Source of the DNA: Leptodactylus fallax
Lineage: Eukaryota > Chordata > Amphibia > Anura > Leptodactylidae
Assembly: GCA_947044405.1 (NCBI GenBank)
Contig: CAMRHE010000054.1
Coordinates: 5,285,501 to 5,349,500, forward strand
DNA: 64,000 nucleotides
Reading direction: 5' to 3'
Shown here: positions 35,601-44,969 of the stretch, piece after piece
Position numbering within the stretch: position 1 is the stretch's first letter
Layout of the letters: each line of letters begins with the position of its first letter
Notes under the pieces: generated by a model
The model's input: the letters and a program-made list of their open reading frames with translations, nothing else
Told to the model about the DNA's origin: nothing
The model's database searches: none
Translations under genes and position numbers: made by a program

Positions 35601-36362
35601 ACATCATCCAAGTGCCATCTGTGCCATTCAACCACTGATCTGGCATATGCACATGGTCATGTGCATGTAGCCTTAATTGCAGGTAATACACTGTATATCA
35701 TCAGTGTTGGCTATCCACACAAATGTGGTCTTTGTTCACTCTGTTTTATTTGCATTGTGTCCCATATAGGATTATTTTATCATATTGACTAATAAAGTTC
35801 TTTATATTTTTGTAGACATTTCTGCATATTTTTTTTTTTTAATTTTTGTAAGCAGGACTTTTCTCTCTGCATTTTTCTGCCAGAAACCTGGCCGCGGGGG
35901 TCTGCAGGTAACCACATTTTAAGCGTATTGGGTTTCCAAGCAGACCCGAAGAATGGAAACCCAAACACAGGTATGAACCTAGCGTCAGCTCTCGTTATGT
36001 TATTGTATTGTTTGTCCTGATTCCTGGCTTGTTTTTGATGTTTCTCCTACCTGTTGTCTCTCATTTGCTTCTTTTGTGTTGAAGTAGACCAACATTGACT
36101 GATGTATTCTTATCAGCTGTCTTGACCTTTGGCCTGTCCCTCACTACGCCCTGACTGACTCTTCAGTGCTACACACCCATGCCTCTCTGGCTCCATTAGG
36201 TTTCTACTTACATTGTGTCCACTCTGAGAAGCAGTGACCTTGTAACATTCCTCCAGTGAAGTCTAGATCCCTGTATGGGGCTTACAGGGTGAACACTGTA
36301 AGGGTTATTTAGACAACAACCTTGGGAGTGCCCCAAAGACAAACTGGTTATTTGTCATACTG
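32698..36362. other. Long stretch with small repeats, no gene recognised
   Basis: 32735-32890 holds two diverged ~80-bp direct repeats (TCTATCGAGGTTGAGCGCAT and TCTATCAAGGTTGAGGGCAT). About 34880-34985 and 35325-35410 share a diverged direct repeat (GTGTAC...TTAGGCTCCATGCACA). 35890-35990 is a Harbinger-type MITE fragment. The open frame at 33296-32982 (-) has no recognisable relative. Nothing was recognised in 33300-34860. Confidence 0.5.
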
Positions 36363-36400
36363 TGTCCACATCCCACTGCCTGTAGTGGGTTGTGGACACT
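36361..36400. other. Short perfect hairpin
   Basis: GTGTCCACA-T-CCCACT, then a 6-base loop and AGTGGG-T-TGTGGACAC: two 9- and 6-bp helices around a T/T mismatch. It lies in the flank of the sushi-type gag fossil. Function unknown. Confidence 0.7.
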
Positions 36401-36645
36401 TTAAAATTTATAGCCACTATGCAAGATATCTACCAAAAGCTTGAGCATCAGTATAAATTCTAATAGCAATTGCTGCAATTCATGCATATAGTCATAGCCT
36501 CTCATCTAGAAACTTTTTCCTCCTGTACCCAGTGGCTCTTCTGGCTTGCACCCACTATGATGGGGATCATAAGCTTTGCTGTAGATTTCTCAACCGATGT
36601 TTCATTTACTTTGACCTACATATGCACCACTTCTCCACAAACTGG

Positions 36646-37115
36646 TGTGAGTATGTGAGCTAGAGGGCGCTGTTGAGCGACCCAGGCCCAGCCCTGAAAA
36701 AGCTCTCTGCCACGCCAGGAGATGGTGGACCCACCTGGACAGATAGACAGTCTGTGCCAGAAGTGCTCGGGTCTACAGGGGACTGTTGCTGGAGCTGAGC
36801 AATAGTCAGGACCAGCGAGGACAGAGAGAGAGGCTCTGTCCAAGAGGGTTGGATCCAGAGAGGACTTACAGAGACTAAGTCAAGCTCTTATTGCCCCCAG
36901 AGGCTAGTTAGGGACTCAAGGAGTGAGTTAGGCCCTAACTGTGGCATAGGTTTTTTTGTTGTTTTGTTATGTTGCAGTTAAGCTGAATAAAGCCACGTTT
37001 TATTTTACACTTGGACCGTCTGAAAGCTAACTTTCCGGCGCCCAGTACCACGAACCACCACTGTCCGGACCAGGACAAGCCGCCATTTTGAGTTTAATTC
37101 CCCCATGCTGTCACA
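36646..37115 (+). repeat. 5' LTR (470 bp)
   Basis: By eye it differs from the 3' LTR at about 11 positions over roughly 465 aligned bases, plus a 49-bp deletion near 36715 (after CACGCC). A polyadenylation signal AATAAA lies at 36986-36991. Promoter elements were not identified. Confidence 0.93.
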
Positions 37116-37117
37116 TA

Positions 37118-37135
37118 TGGTGGAGAATCGCGCGC
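37118..37135 (+). promoter_or_regulatory. Primer binding site-like sequence
   Basis: TGGTGGAGAATCGCGCGC begins two bases after the 5' LTR. The TGG start complements the CCA end common to tRNAs. The tRNA species was not identified. Confidence 0.65.
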
Positions 37136-37492
37136 ATAAAGAGATCCACGCAAGTCCTGGAAGACAAGTGGTTGGTGACTGCAGTACTGCAAAGTGTGCA
37201 TTGTGGCCTACAGCTGGAAGAAATCTGTGATTTCAACTGAAGAAACCCAGGAGGGGGTGAGTGAATTGCAACATAGCAATGTGTATAGAAGCTGGATATT
37301 GCAAACAAGTGTATGTGAAAGGCTATGGTGCCATGTTGGTGTTTTCTGTGGAAGACAGAAGAAAATGCTGGTTGTTGTAGTGCCACATAAGTTAACTGTT
37401 TGAATACATGTGACTGCAGAAGATAGCAAAAAGTTGCTGCCGGTTGAACCCCAAGGTTGCTGTGGAATATTGCGTAATCTTGTTAGTAAACC

Positions 37493-39832
37493 ATGGGCAA
37501 GAAAAAGAGAATTTCAGCTTGTAAAAAAGCTGAGAAGTTATGCACAGGTTTATTAGTGCAGCAGTCTGAATGCAGAGAGACACAAAACCCGGAACAGATC
37601 ATGTAGAATGCAAGTAAAGATAATGTGTTGCATGAGAGTGACTCAGTTTTTCTAAAGCACCTCTGTTCTATGAAAGAATATGTCACTGCTGACTCTATGT
37701 CTATGACTATGACTATGTCTCATACTGGAGTGCATCAGAGCGCCAAAGATGAAAATATTATGGTGCAGCAGCTTCAAGATGAGATTAAAACCATCAGGTT
37801 CATTTATGAAGATGAAATATCTGATTGGAAATGGCAACTTGAGGTATCAGAAAAAGAGAACCTTAAGTTAAAGAAAGAGCTTGAAACTGTAAAGAGTTCA
37901 TATCCTAGTCATTGTGAAAATGTGGTACTGGGTTTGCCTGGAATGGACTGTGTCACTAAGAAGGAGTTTGCTGATATGAAATGTGCTCTAGCTAATAAAG
38001 TTGTACAGAGTGTAGAGCAAAAGCAAGTGCTTGAGAAGCAATTGCAGGATTTAAAGGAGCAGCATGTCCAAGACTCCAGTGCTAAAGAGTGTATCATTGA
38101 AAAACTAAGAGATGACCTTGAAACTGCTAAACGTGAGAGAAGTGAATTTTTGCAGTATCAGTCAGAGTGTCTGGATGACCAAGTGAGGAAGTGTGAAAAA
38201 CTTTCGGCTGCATTAATTAAGAAAGAAAATGAAATTGCAGAGCTGAGGAAGCATGTGTCTGACCAAGAGAGTGATTTAGAATCTGTAGTGCAGACATTGC
38301 AGTCAGAGCAAAATTTGCATGCACTAAAGCAGGTTCGCCTAAATAGTGAAATCCATGAATGGCAAAGTAGAGCTGGAGTTCTGGAACAAAGAGAAAGGGA
38401 ACTCAAAGCTAGAATATGCAGCCTGGAGAGGGCGCTGTCAGGATCTTGTGAAGATAAAGAGAAATTGTCTGTTTTGGTGCAAAATAAAGACAAAGAGTTG
38501 ATGGAGATGTCGTCTGTCCATGCTCAGAAAGTGCAAGCCTTACAGGAGAGTCACAAAAAAGTAGAGACTCAACTTCAAGGGCTGCAACTAAAAGTCACAG
38601 AAGGGGACAGGTTGCAAGCAGAACTGCTAGACAAGGCAAATGGACTGCAGGTGGAATTGGATAATGTCACAAGGCTTCTTTCTCAAGCAGACAGCAAGTT
38701 TATCAAACTTTTAAAAGATTTCTCTACACTAGAATCTCAGCTTCAGGACACTCAGGAACTTTTGCAAGAAGAAACCCGTCAGAAGCTTGACCTTAGTACA
38801 AAACTAAAACAAATGGAAGATGAGAAAAATGGTTTCCTTGAGCAACTAGAGGAAGAGGAGATAGCAAAAAGAGATTTGACAAAGCAGATTTCAACACTAC
38901 AGGCTCAGGCGACTGATATGAAGAAAAAAATGGAGGATAGTATTGGGTCCTTGGACTCTGTTGAAGAACTAAAGGAAAAGTTGCAAAAGGAGCTAGAAGT
39001 TACAAATCAACGGTTTGAGGAGAAGGTTGCTGCTTATGACAAACTTGAGAAGAAGAAAATTAGACTGCAGCAGGAACTAGAAGATGTAGGTGTAGATCTT
39101 GATCATCAACATCGGATTGTGTCAAATTTGAAAAGGAAGCAGGAAAAGTTTGATCAGCTGCTTGGGGAAGAGAAGGCTCTTTCTGCTAGATATGCAGAAG
39201 AACGTGACCGTGCTGAAGCAGAGGCTTGTGGAAAAGAGACCAAAGCTCTTGCCTTGGATCGCTCCCTAGAAGAGGCCCTTGAATTGAAGGCCGAGTTAGA
39301 GAGGCTCAACAAGCAACTGCGCACTGAAATGGAGAATTTGGTTAGCTCCAAGGATGAAGTTGAGAAAAACCTGGAATCTGTGCAGATATTGTATGAGAAC
39401 AAAGTTAATGCTTATGAGATGCTGGAAAAGGCCAAGAGAGAATTGGACCTCCAGAGAGAAGACATGAGGATTCAGTTTGAAGGAAACCTGTCTAATTTAT
39501 CTGCTGAGATTGTAGATCTAAAAATGCTTGTTGCTAAATTAAGGGTGCAAGTGAACAAGCAGGAGGAATTCAAGAAACAGCTGGAGTTTCAGATGAATCA
39601 AGTGAAGCGTGAATCAGAAATAAAGTTGGAAGAGCGCACTTTTCAGATTGAACAGTTAAAAACCGAAGTGGAATCTAAAAAAGAAGAATTGGATCGATTG
39701 CAGCAGTCTTTATCCAATACGGAACAGTTGGCATCTGCACTATCTTCAAAGCTGGCAGCACTAGAAGATGAGAGAGACTCGCTGCAGAGCCTGTTAACCT
39801 CTAAAGAATCAGAGTTGTTATCCCTGAAATAG
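37493..39832 (+). CDS. Coiled-coil protein with myosin-II-tail-like segment, first frame
   Basis: The best start is the ATG at 37493 in strong context (ACCATGG), opening [17 protein letters not shown] single in-frame TAG at 37604 interrupts; the same frame then stays open to 39832. Residues are numbered from the codon at 37625. The whole product is predicted coiled coil. Residues 312-582 (38558-39370) strongly resemble the tail of non-muscle myosin II heavy chain, MYH9-type: [72 protein letters not shown]. Residues 54-95 and 258-300 loosely resemble intermediate-filament or lamin rod, which could be convergence. Residues after 583 are unassigned coiled coil. There is no motor domain. The frame ends at a TAG 39830-39832, where the next frame (shifted by -1) takes over with a 28-nt overlap. 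Confidence 0.85.
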
Positions 39833-41226
39833 AGTCTTTATTCAACCAAGAGCAAGATAAGAGAGCCACTGAGATACGGGACTTGAATGAAAGACTTGAC
39901 AAAAAGTCTGCAGATGAGCAGAAGCTTTATCAGAAGATGTTGGAGGATCAATCCAATATAATTCAGGGAACAATGAGGGAAGCAGAAAATATCATCCAGG
40001 ATGCTGACCTGACAAAGGTTAGAAGAACATTGCAGAATATCCTAGAATTAGGAGTTGTAGTGGATAAAGAGATGGCATCTACATCTGTTGCCATAGAAGA
40101 TGTCAGGAAGATTGAGAAAGTTCTGCAAGTTGCAATAGTAAAAACTGAGATGGAGGCTGTGCAGAAAAATGTGGCAGTGAAGAAAGTTCCGGAACTGGAA
40201 TCAGAGATTTGTGCGCTACAGAAGGCGGTAGGATTGAAGAAAGCTGCCAGCATAGAGGCAGAGAAAGCAGAACCATTAAGGCAGCCAGAACATGTAACCC
40301 AAAAGCATCTGGGTACTGACTGTGATGGTGAAAACTTGGTATCCCAGTCCTCCGGTGTTAGCACAGGGAATGAAAATAACTTGAAGAATGTTGAGATGAC
40401 GATGTCACCAGCTCCTGTACTGTCAGAAAAGAGTTGGCACGAAAATTCTTGTAATCTATCACAGCACCGCAACATGCCTCCAGGAAGTTATGCGTATCAT
40501 AAAGCGGAAGTAAGACTAGAGTATGGAAGTGGTTGTCCTGCTGCCGTACAGGTGTGGAAGCATTATACAGAAACCATTCCAATATATGATGTGGTAGTTG
40601 TTAAAGACATACCAGAAAATGTAGTTCAGTGTGAGCTATTTTGTGAGGGTGTATTGTATGGCCCTTGTGCAGAAGGAGAAGATATTGCGGTACAGAGCTT
40701 GTGTATCTCAAACAAAGCGGAGAGCAAGCGGCCTATGTCTCCTAAACTTCTAAGCCTTGATGGTGATGACAAAGTTTGCTTTGGAATGAAGGTTATGGAA
40801 AAAGTACCCGTGAAACAGTTATACTCTAAAGACATTGATGTGCATGAAGTACGTGTTAGTTGGTCTCTGAGCTCCTGTGGATTCCTGATAGGTAATGATG
40901 AAGATTCTTACGGCTATTCACTAAAGGGATCAAGGTCATGCGATGGGATGGCTGAAGAGTACAGCGAGAAATGTGATGAAAATGATGTGATCCCTTATAT
41001 GGCGAATTTTGAAGGTGATGAAGGAGAACTTGCCTTTGTACAGAATGGCCAGGATCTTGGCGTAGCATTTAAAGTGCTGAAAAAACGGAAAACTCGACGG
41101 AGCGGAATTTGGAAGAAGAGACTGCCAGATTGGGACTTTAAAGTGATGAGAAAACGGAGAACTCGACAGAGCAGTATTTGGAAGAAAAGACCGCCTGACT
41201 GGGACTTCTGGAGAGACACTGAATAG
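39805..41226 (+). CDS. Coiled-coil protein, second frame: HIP1/HIP1R-like segment and basic tandem tail
   Basis: This frame opens after a TAA at 39802, overlaps the end of the previous frame and continues its coiled coil, so a one-base deletion near 39827-39830 probably split one protein. A non-canonical -1 shift cannot be excluded, but no standard slippery heptamer is seen. Numbered from 39883, residues 11-84 resemble HIP1/HIP1R just before the talin-like domain: [33 protein letters not shown]. The actin-binding domain itself is absent. Residues about 200-390 are acidic and unassigned. The tail has two 23-residue tandem copies (396-418, 419-441) of FKV-[LM]-[KR]KR[KR]TR...IWKKR.PDWD, rich in lysine and arginine, which could bind nucleic acid or act as a nuclear signal (inference). 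Stop TAG at 41224. Confidence 0.82.
   Translation, partial: RIRVVIPEIESLFNQEQDKRATEIRDLNERLDKKSADEQKLYQKMLEDQSNIIQGTMREAENIIQDADLTKVRRTLQNILELGVVVDKEMASTSVAIEDVRKIEKVLQVAIVKTEMEAVQKNVAVKKVPELESEICALQKAVGLKKAASIEAEKAEPLRQPEHVTQKHLGTDCDGENLVSQSSGVSTGNENNLKNVEMTMSPAPVLSEKSWHENSCNLSQHRNMPPGSYAYHKAEVRLEYGSGCPAAVQVWKHYTETIPIYDVVVVKDIPENVVQCELFCEGVLYGPCAEGEDIAVQSLCISNKAESKRPMSPKLLSLDGDDKVCFGMKVMEKVPVKQLYSKDIDVHEVRVSWSLSSCGFLIGNDEDSYGYSLKGSRSCDGMAEEYSEKCDENDVIPYMANFEGDEGELAFVQNGQDLGVAFKVLKKRKTRRSGIWKKRLPDWDFKVMRKRRTRQSSIWKKRPPDWDFWRDTE
41068..41205 (+). repeat. 69-bp tandem duplication encoding the basic tail
   Basis: 41068-41136 and 41137-41205 are in-frame copies that have diverged at several positions ([11 protein letters not shown] against [11 protein letters not shown]) while keeping every basic position similar and the frame open. 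Confidence 0.9.
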
Positions 41227-41300
41227 GCATATTTGGTTGAAGAGGGACTTCGTCATAGGATGTCTCGTCCCATTGTAGCTCACCCCATGGGTAGTGAGCT

Positions 41301-41311
41301 GAGGGGGAGGG
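41301..41311 (+). promoter_or_regulatory. Polypurine tract before the 3' LTR
   Basis: GAGGGGGAGGG lies two bases before the LTR start, where the plus-strand primer of an LTR element is expected. Confidence 0.75.
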
Positions 41312-41313
41312 TA

Positions 41314-41832
41314 TGTGAGTATGTGAGCCAGAGGGCGCTGTTGAGCGACCCAGGTCCAGCCCTGAAAAGGCTCTCAGCCATGCCTTTGAGGGGGGCGTGT
41401 AACTCCAGTAGTCTGGAGTATCCTGCAGGGAGCAGGAGATGGTGGACCCACCTGGACAGATAGACGGTCTGTGCCAGAAGTGCTCGGGTCTACAGGGGAC
41501 TGTTGCTGGAGCTGAGCAATAGTCAGGACCAGCGAGGACAGAGAGAGAGGCTCTGTCCAAGAGGGCTGGATCCAGAGAGGACTTACAGAGACTAAGTCAA
41601 GCTCTTATTGCCCCCAGAGGCTAGTTAGGGACTCAAGGAGTGAGTTAGGCCCTAACTGTGGCATAGGTTTTTTTGTTGTTTTGTTATGTTGCAGTTAAGC
41701 TGAATAAAGCCACATTTTATTTTACACTTGGACCGTCTGAAAGCTATCTTTCCGGCGCCCAGTACCACGAACCACCGCTGTCCGGACCAGGACAAGCCGC
41801 CATTTTGAGTTTAATTCCCCCAAGCTGTCACA
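41314..41832 (+). repeat. 3' LTR (519 bp)
   Basis: It carries the 49 bp missing from the 5' copy (about 41383-41432) and AATAAA at 41703-41708. The last bases GCTGTCACA are followed by the CTGG duplication. Confidence 0.93.
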
Positions 41833-41836
41833 CTGG

Positions 41837-42365
41837 TCTAAATTCAACCTTTATTGTTGTGCTTTCTTGGGCCAATCCAATTTGGGAATGTGATGGACCT
41901 GAGGTTAACAACTTGCAGGAGTTCTGGCATCCTTCCGATCTTTAGTTACATTAAGGTATGTAGAAGTATGTATACAATTTCATACATTTGTGACAATACT
42001 AGCCTGAAATAATGAAGCGCTAATTGCTGCATTTTGGGAAGGTCTCACTGATCACATTAAAAATTAGTTGTCTAGTAGGCATCCACTTACTGCCCTAGAT
42101 GCCCTGATATATTTTGCCAATAGCATCGACCTGCACTTCAGGCAGTGGTCTAAATAAATTGCTCAAGAATGAACAACTCCTAAACTGGCTACACCTTTTG
42201 AGAGATCCTTGATATCAATCACAGTGACTTCTGCTAAAGAGCCCATGCAAGTGTATTGCATCAGGCTATCAAACCAGAAGCATCAATGAGGGCATGCTGT
42301 GAACCTCTGTCTGAATTATGGAGGCAAAGCCTATCTCAAACAAAAATTACCCTACTGAGGCTACT
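41837..42365 (+). pseudogene. Sushi-type Ty3/gypsy gag fossil (target of the LTR element)
   Basis: It shows LSWANPIWECDGPEVNNLQEF near 41860. In another frame near 42010-42150 it reads NNEALIAAFWEGLTDHIKN, a stop, LTALDALIYFANSIDLHFRQ. Near 42225-42345 it reads AKEPMQVYCIRLS and LCLNYGGKAYLKQKLP, the zinc-knuckle region with a cysteine changed to tyrosine. This is the order of vertebrate sushi-ichi gag, the family that gave rise to PEG10 and RTL genes. The short left flank of the LTR element (about 36625-36645) may be its interrupted upstream part. Several stops and frameshifts: not functional. Confidence 0.8.
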
Positions 42366-42479
42366 GTAGTGAATGTATTGTTTATATGTGTGTATACAAG
42401 TAATGTGAAGGAGGGTTCAGAGGTGCAAGTGATTTTTCCTGCGATTAAAACTATTAATTTCCTGCAGCCCAAAAACAGT

Positions 42480-42968
42480 ATATCACAAGGCATTATGGGA
42501 AAAGGAGCTGTGCCCTCTGTTGGATGTAACAGATCCTCAATTTGCTTTTGACTCACTGAGTCTTGAGACAGCAAATGGACAAATTCAAAAGGCAATTCAA
42601 AACTCTACACACATTCACTGGTGCTCTCCTCAAGAAGAGAGATTCCCGTCCCTAAGCCATTCATTGCCTCCCACAAACCCAGCCAGTTCACTCTGCTCTG
42701 CACTGATGAGGGACAAAAATCCCGAAACAGCGCTGTATGCAGATGAGTGAAATTAGCTTGGCTAAAATCCCATTTGCTGCCTCAAGACTCAGTGAGTCCA
42801 AAGCAATTTGAGGATCTGTTACATCCAACAGAGGGCGCATGAGCTTCCCAGCTCCTTTTCCCATAATGCCTTGTGATATGTAGACGCTTAGTAGAGAGCA
42901 AAAGGCAATTCAAAACTCTACACACCTTCACTGGTGCTCTCCTCAAGGAGAGAGATTCCCGTCCCTAA
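42480..42968 (+). mobile_element. 489-bp element with hammerhead ribozyme and inverted arms
   Basis: It is flanked by a perfect 13-bp direct repeat GCCCAAAAACAGT (42467-42479 and 42969-42981), a target-duplication length typical of target-primed retroelements. Inside, arm 42480-42578 is inverted at 42770-42879 (ATATCACAAGGCATTATGGG against CCCATAATGCCTTGTGATAT). A ~70-bp segment at 42588-42657 is repeated directly at 42900-42968. The ribozyme lies between the arms. No coding capacity. Layout and ribozyme point to a Penelope-derived or retrozyme-like non-autonomous element. Confidence 0.82.
42697..42743 (+). ncRNA. Hammerhead ribozyme (complete core)
   Basis: Stem I is TCTGCA (42697-42702) with TGCAGA (42738-42743), 6 of 6 pairs. 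The core CTGATGA is at 42703-42709. Stem II is GGGA/TCCC around the loop CAAAA (42710-42723). GAAA is at 42724-42727. Stem III is a minimal self-complementary ACAGCGCTGT (42727-42736), giving the A15.1-U16.1 pair, and H17 is A at 42737, where self-cleavage would occur. All invariant positions are present. A tiny stem III is typical of hammerheads in Penelope elements and retrozymes, which often work as dimers. Confidence 0.88.
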
Positions 42969-42981
42969 GCCCAAAAACAGT

Positions 42982-43975
42982 GTCCAACTAAGAAGATTTT
43001 ATTGTTTTAATGATTAGTTGTCTTTAACCAACCTAGTCGGACACGCAGAGGAGGTGTCGTGACCGGAATTAACCTTACAAGCCAGCAGAGACACACCTTT
43101 ACAAGGCAGCAATAGAGCAATTTATGCTCCAACTTTCCCAGGCACTGATGAATGAGCTCATCCTACACCTCAGGGAGTAGGAAAGGGGGGTCACCCTGGC
43201 AGGAGGTGCCTCCTCCACCTCAGGGAGTAGGAAGGGGGTACTATATAGCATATGTATAGCACTGAAATGCTAGCTTTAATGGCATTTTGTGATTGTTCTA
43301 TGAACCTATTGTAATGTCCCAGAATGACCATTATTTCTGTATACATTGGGCCTTTGTGTGGCACTGACCAATGCTCTGCATGGGAATATTAATTAGTGCT
43401 GTCACCTTAAATAATAGTGTGCAATGGCTTCATATTGGCATTACATTACACTACCTTAGCTCACATTAGGTTTATTGTGTTGCTGCCACCTAATGACCAA
43501 AATGACACATTGATCTGTCTGAATAAATATATGTTTATTCCTTGCTTCTAATGGTAAGTGCCATAAGTTTGTCACATGATCCTGCCAGCCAATGGCATCT
43601 GCTGATGCATCTGAAGCTTCTAGAATCTGCTAGATTTTCACCCCCCCCCTCCTAGGAAGAGTGTGTGGTTCCTTCAGTAGTGAGTTGGGGCCTGTCCTAG
43701 GACAGAACAAGACGTCCTCATCATCTCTCCCCTCCAGGGATGAGCCTCTCAGACTTCTACTATGATTTTACTTGCTACTCTGGATTGTTCAGATGCCAAG
43801 TCTTCTCCAGTAGTCCCGGCTGAAGTGTTTTATAAAGGGGTTGCATCCAAAGGTGAAACCTAGCCAAATCTGCTAACCACTGATCCGGAGGACGACCTGT
43901 GCTGGATATACAGTGTCCATATTAGGACATCCTCAGATATCAGTGTCAAACAGCAGATTAATATCAGTTTACAAC
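42982..43975. other. Unassigned sequence, possibly a decayed LTR
   Basis: 43150-43240 holds two copies of CACCTCAGGGAGTAGGAA in ~60-bp units. The segment from about 43310 (TGTAATGTCCCAGAATGACC) to 43975 has a base composition and lack of coding frames like an LTR, but no partner or clear TG...CA ends were found. Confidence 0.3.
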
Positions 43976-44412
43976 AGTGACACCTGACTTTGACTTTGAT
44001 TCTAACAACGACTTTGACTTTGATTCTGACAACGACTTTGATTCTGACAACGACTTTGACTTTGATTCTGACAACGACTTTGACTTTGACTCTGACAACG
44101 ACTTTGACTCTGACAACGACTTTGACTTTGATTCTGACAACGACTTCGACTTTGATTCTGACAACGACTTTGACTTTGATTCTGACAACGACTTTGACTT
44201 TGATTCTGACAACGACTTTGACTCTGACAACGACTTTGACTTTGATTCTGACAACGACTTTGACTCTGACAACGACTTTGACTTTGACTGTGACAACGAC
44301 TTTGACTTTGATTCTGTCAACGACTTTGACTTTGATTCTGGCAACGACTTTGACTTTGACTCTGACAACGACTTTGACTTTGACTCTGTCAACGACTTTG
44401 ACTTTGACTCTG
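43976..44412 (+). repeat. Minisatellite of 18- and 24-bp units (GACTTTGACTTTGATTCTGA-type)
   Basis: About 20 units built from the hexamers GACTTT, GATTCT and GACAAC. The plus frame would read (DFDSDN) and the minus frame (SLSESKSK). The plus frame runs on into the Tc1 end (stop at 44526). Both are consequences of a period divisible by three. It replaces the left part of a Tc1 element. Confidence 0.93.
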
Positions 44413-44691
44413 ACTGTTGGAAGACCATTTCAGGTGACTACCTCTTGAAGCTCATCAAGAGAATGCCAAGAGTGTGCAAAGCAGTAATCAAAGCAAAAGG
44501 TGGCTACTTTGAAGAACCTAGAATATAAGACATATTTTCAGTTGTTTCAAACTTTTTTGTTAAGTATATAATTCCACATGTATTAATTCATAGCTTTGAT
44601 GCCTTCAGTGTGAATCTACAATTTTTATAGTCATGAAAATACAGAAAACTCTTGGAATGAGAAGGTGTGTTCAAACTTTTGGTCTGTACTG
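44413..44691 (+). mobile_element. Tc1 family A, right end only
   Basis: From GTTGGAAGACCATTTCAGGT to the terminus GGTCTGTACTG with TA after it. It carries the last ~40 transposase codons ([20 protein letters not shown]...EEPRI, stop 44526-44528) and the ~165-bp outer repeat. The rest of the transposon is gone, and the minisatellite begins at the break. Confidence 0.9.
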
Positions 44692-44969
44692 TATATATAT
44701 ATAAATATCAATATACCAATAAGCAATACAAAAAACACAAAATATCTTGTATATCTTTAGTGATCCTAAATGTCCACAAAAAAATAATCCGGAATTCGTA
44801 TAGTCGGTGTATGAAGATGTATGTCTGCACGTCACCCTAGAAACCAGTCTGCAGTAAAGAAGCCAATGACTAAACAGACAGGTACAACACAAAAATAACA
44901 AAAACAAAAATTAATAAATCAAAAAACAATAAACTAATATACCTTATACAGCCTCCATTAAAATTTGCG
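44692..44969. other. AT-rich spacer
   Basis: It starts with a short (TA) run. Nothing was recognised, though it lies next to a Penelope fragment and may be its 3' flank. Confidence 0.4.

Larger units (their letters stand above)
36646..41832 (+). mobile_element. LTR retrotransposon carrying a captured cellular coiled-coil gene
   Basis: Two direct repeats (36646-37115 and 41314-41832) begin TGTGAGTATGTGAG and end GCTGTCACA. CTGG flanks both outer ends (36642-36645 and 41833-41836), a 4-bp target duplication. Two bases inside the 5' repeat a primer-binding-site-like TGGTGGAGAATCGCGCGC starts (37118), and GAGGGGGAGGG (41301-41311) precedes the 3' repeat. The interior has no gag, protease, reverse transcriptase, RNase H or integrase. 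It holds instead a long plus-strand coiled-coil frame. The element is thus non-autonomous and must have been mobilised in trans. Confidence 0.92.

Noticed and set aside
37787..38540. Lamin-like rod motifs in the N-terminal half of the captured coiled-coil frame
   Set aside because: Similarity is scattered and coiled coils converge easily. Kept only as a remark, not as an assignment.
43964..44428. 154-residue serine/lysine-rich frame (SLSESKSK repeats) on the minus strand, and an Asp-rich frame on the plus strand, resembling SD-repeat proteins
   Set aside because: Both come from a minisatellite whose unit length is a multiple of three. No promoter, splice context or flanking coding sequence supports a gene.
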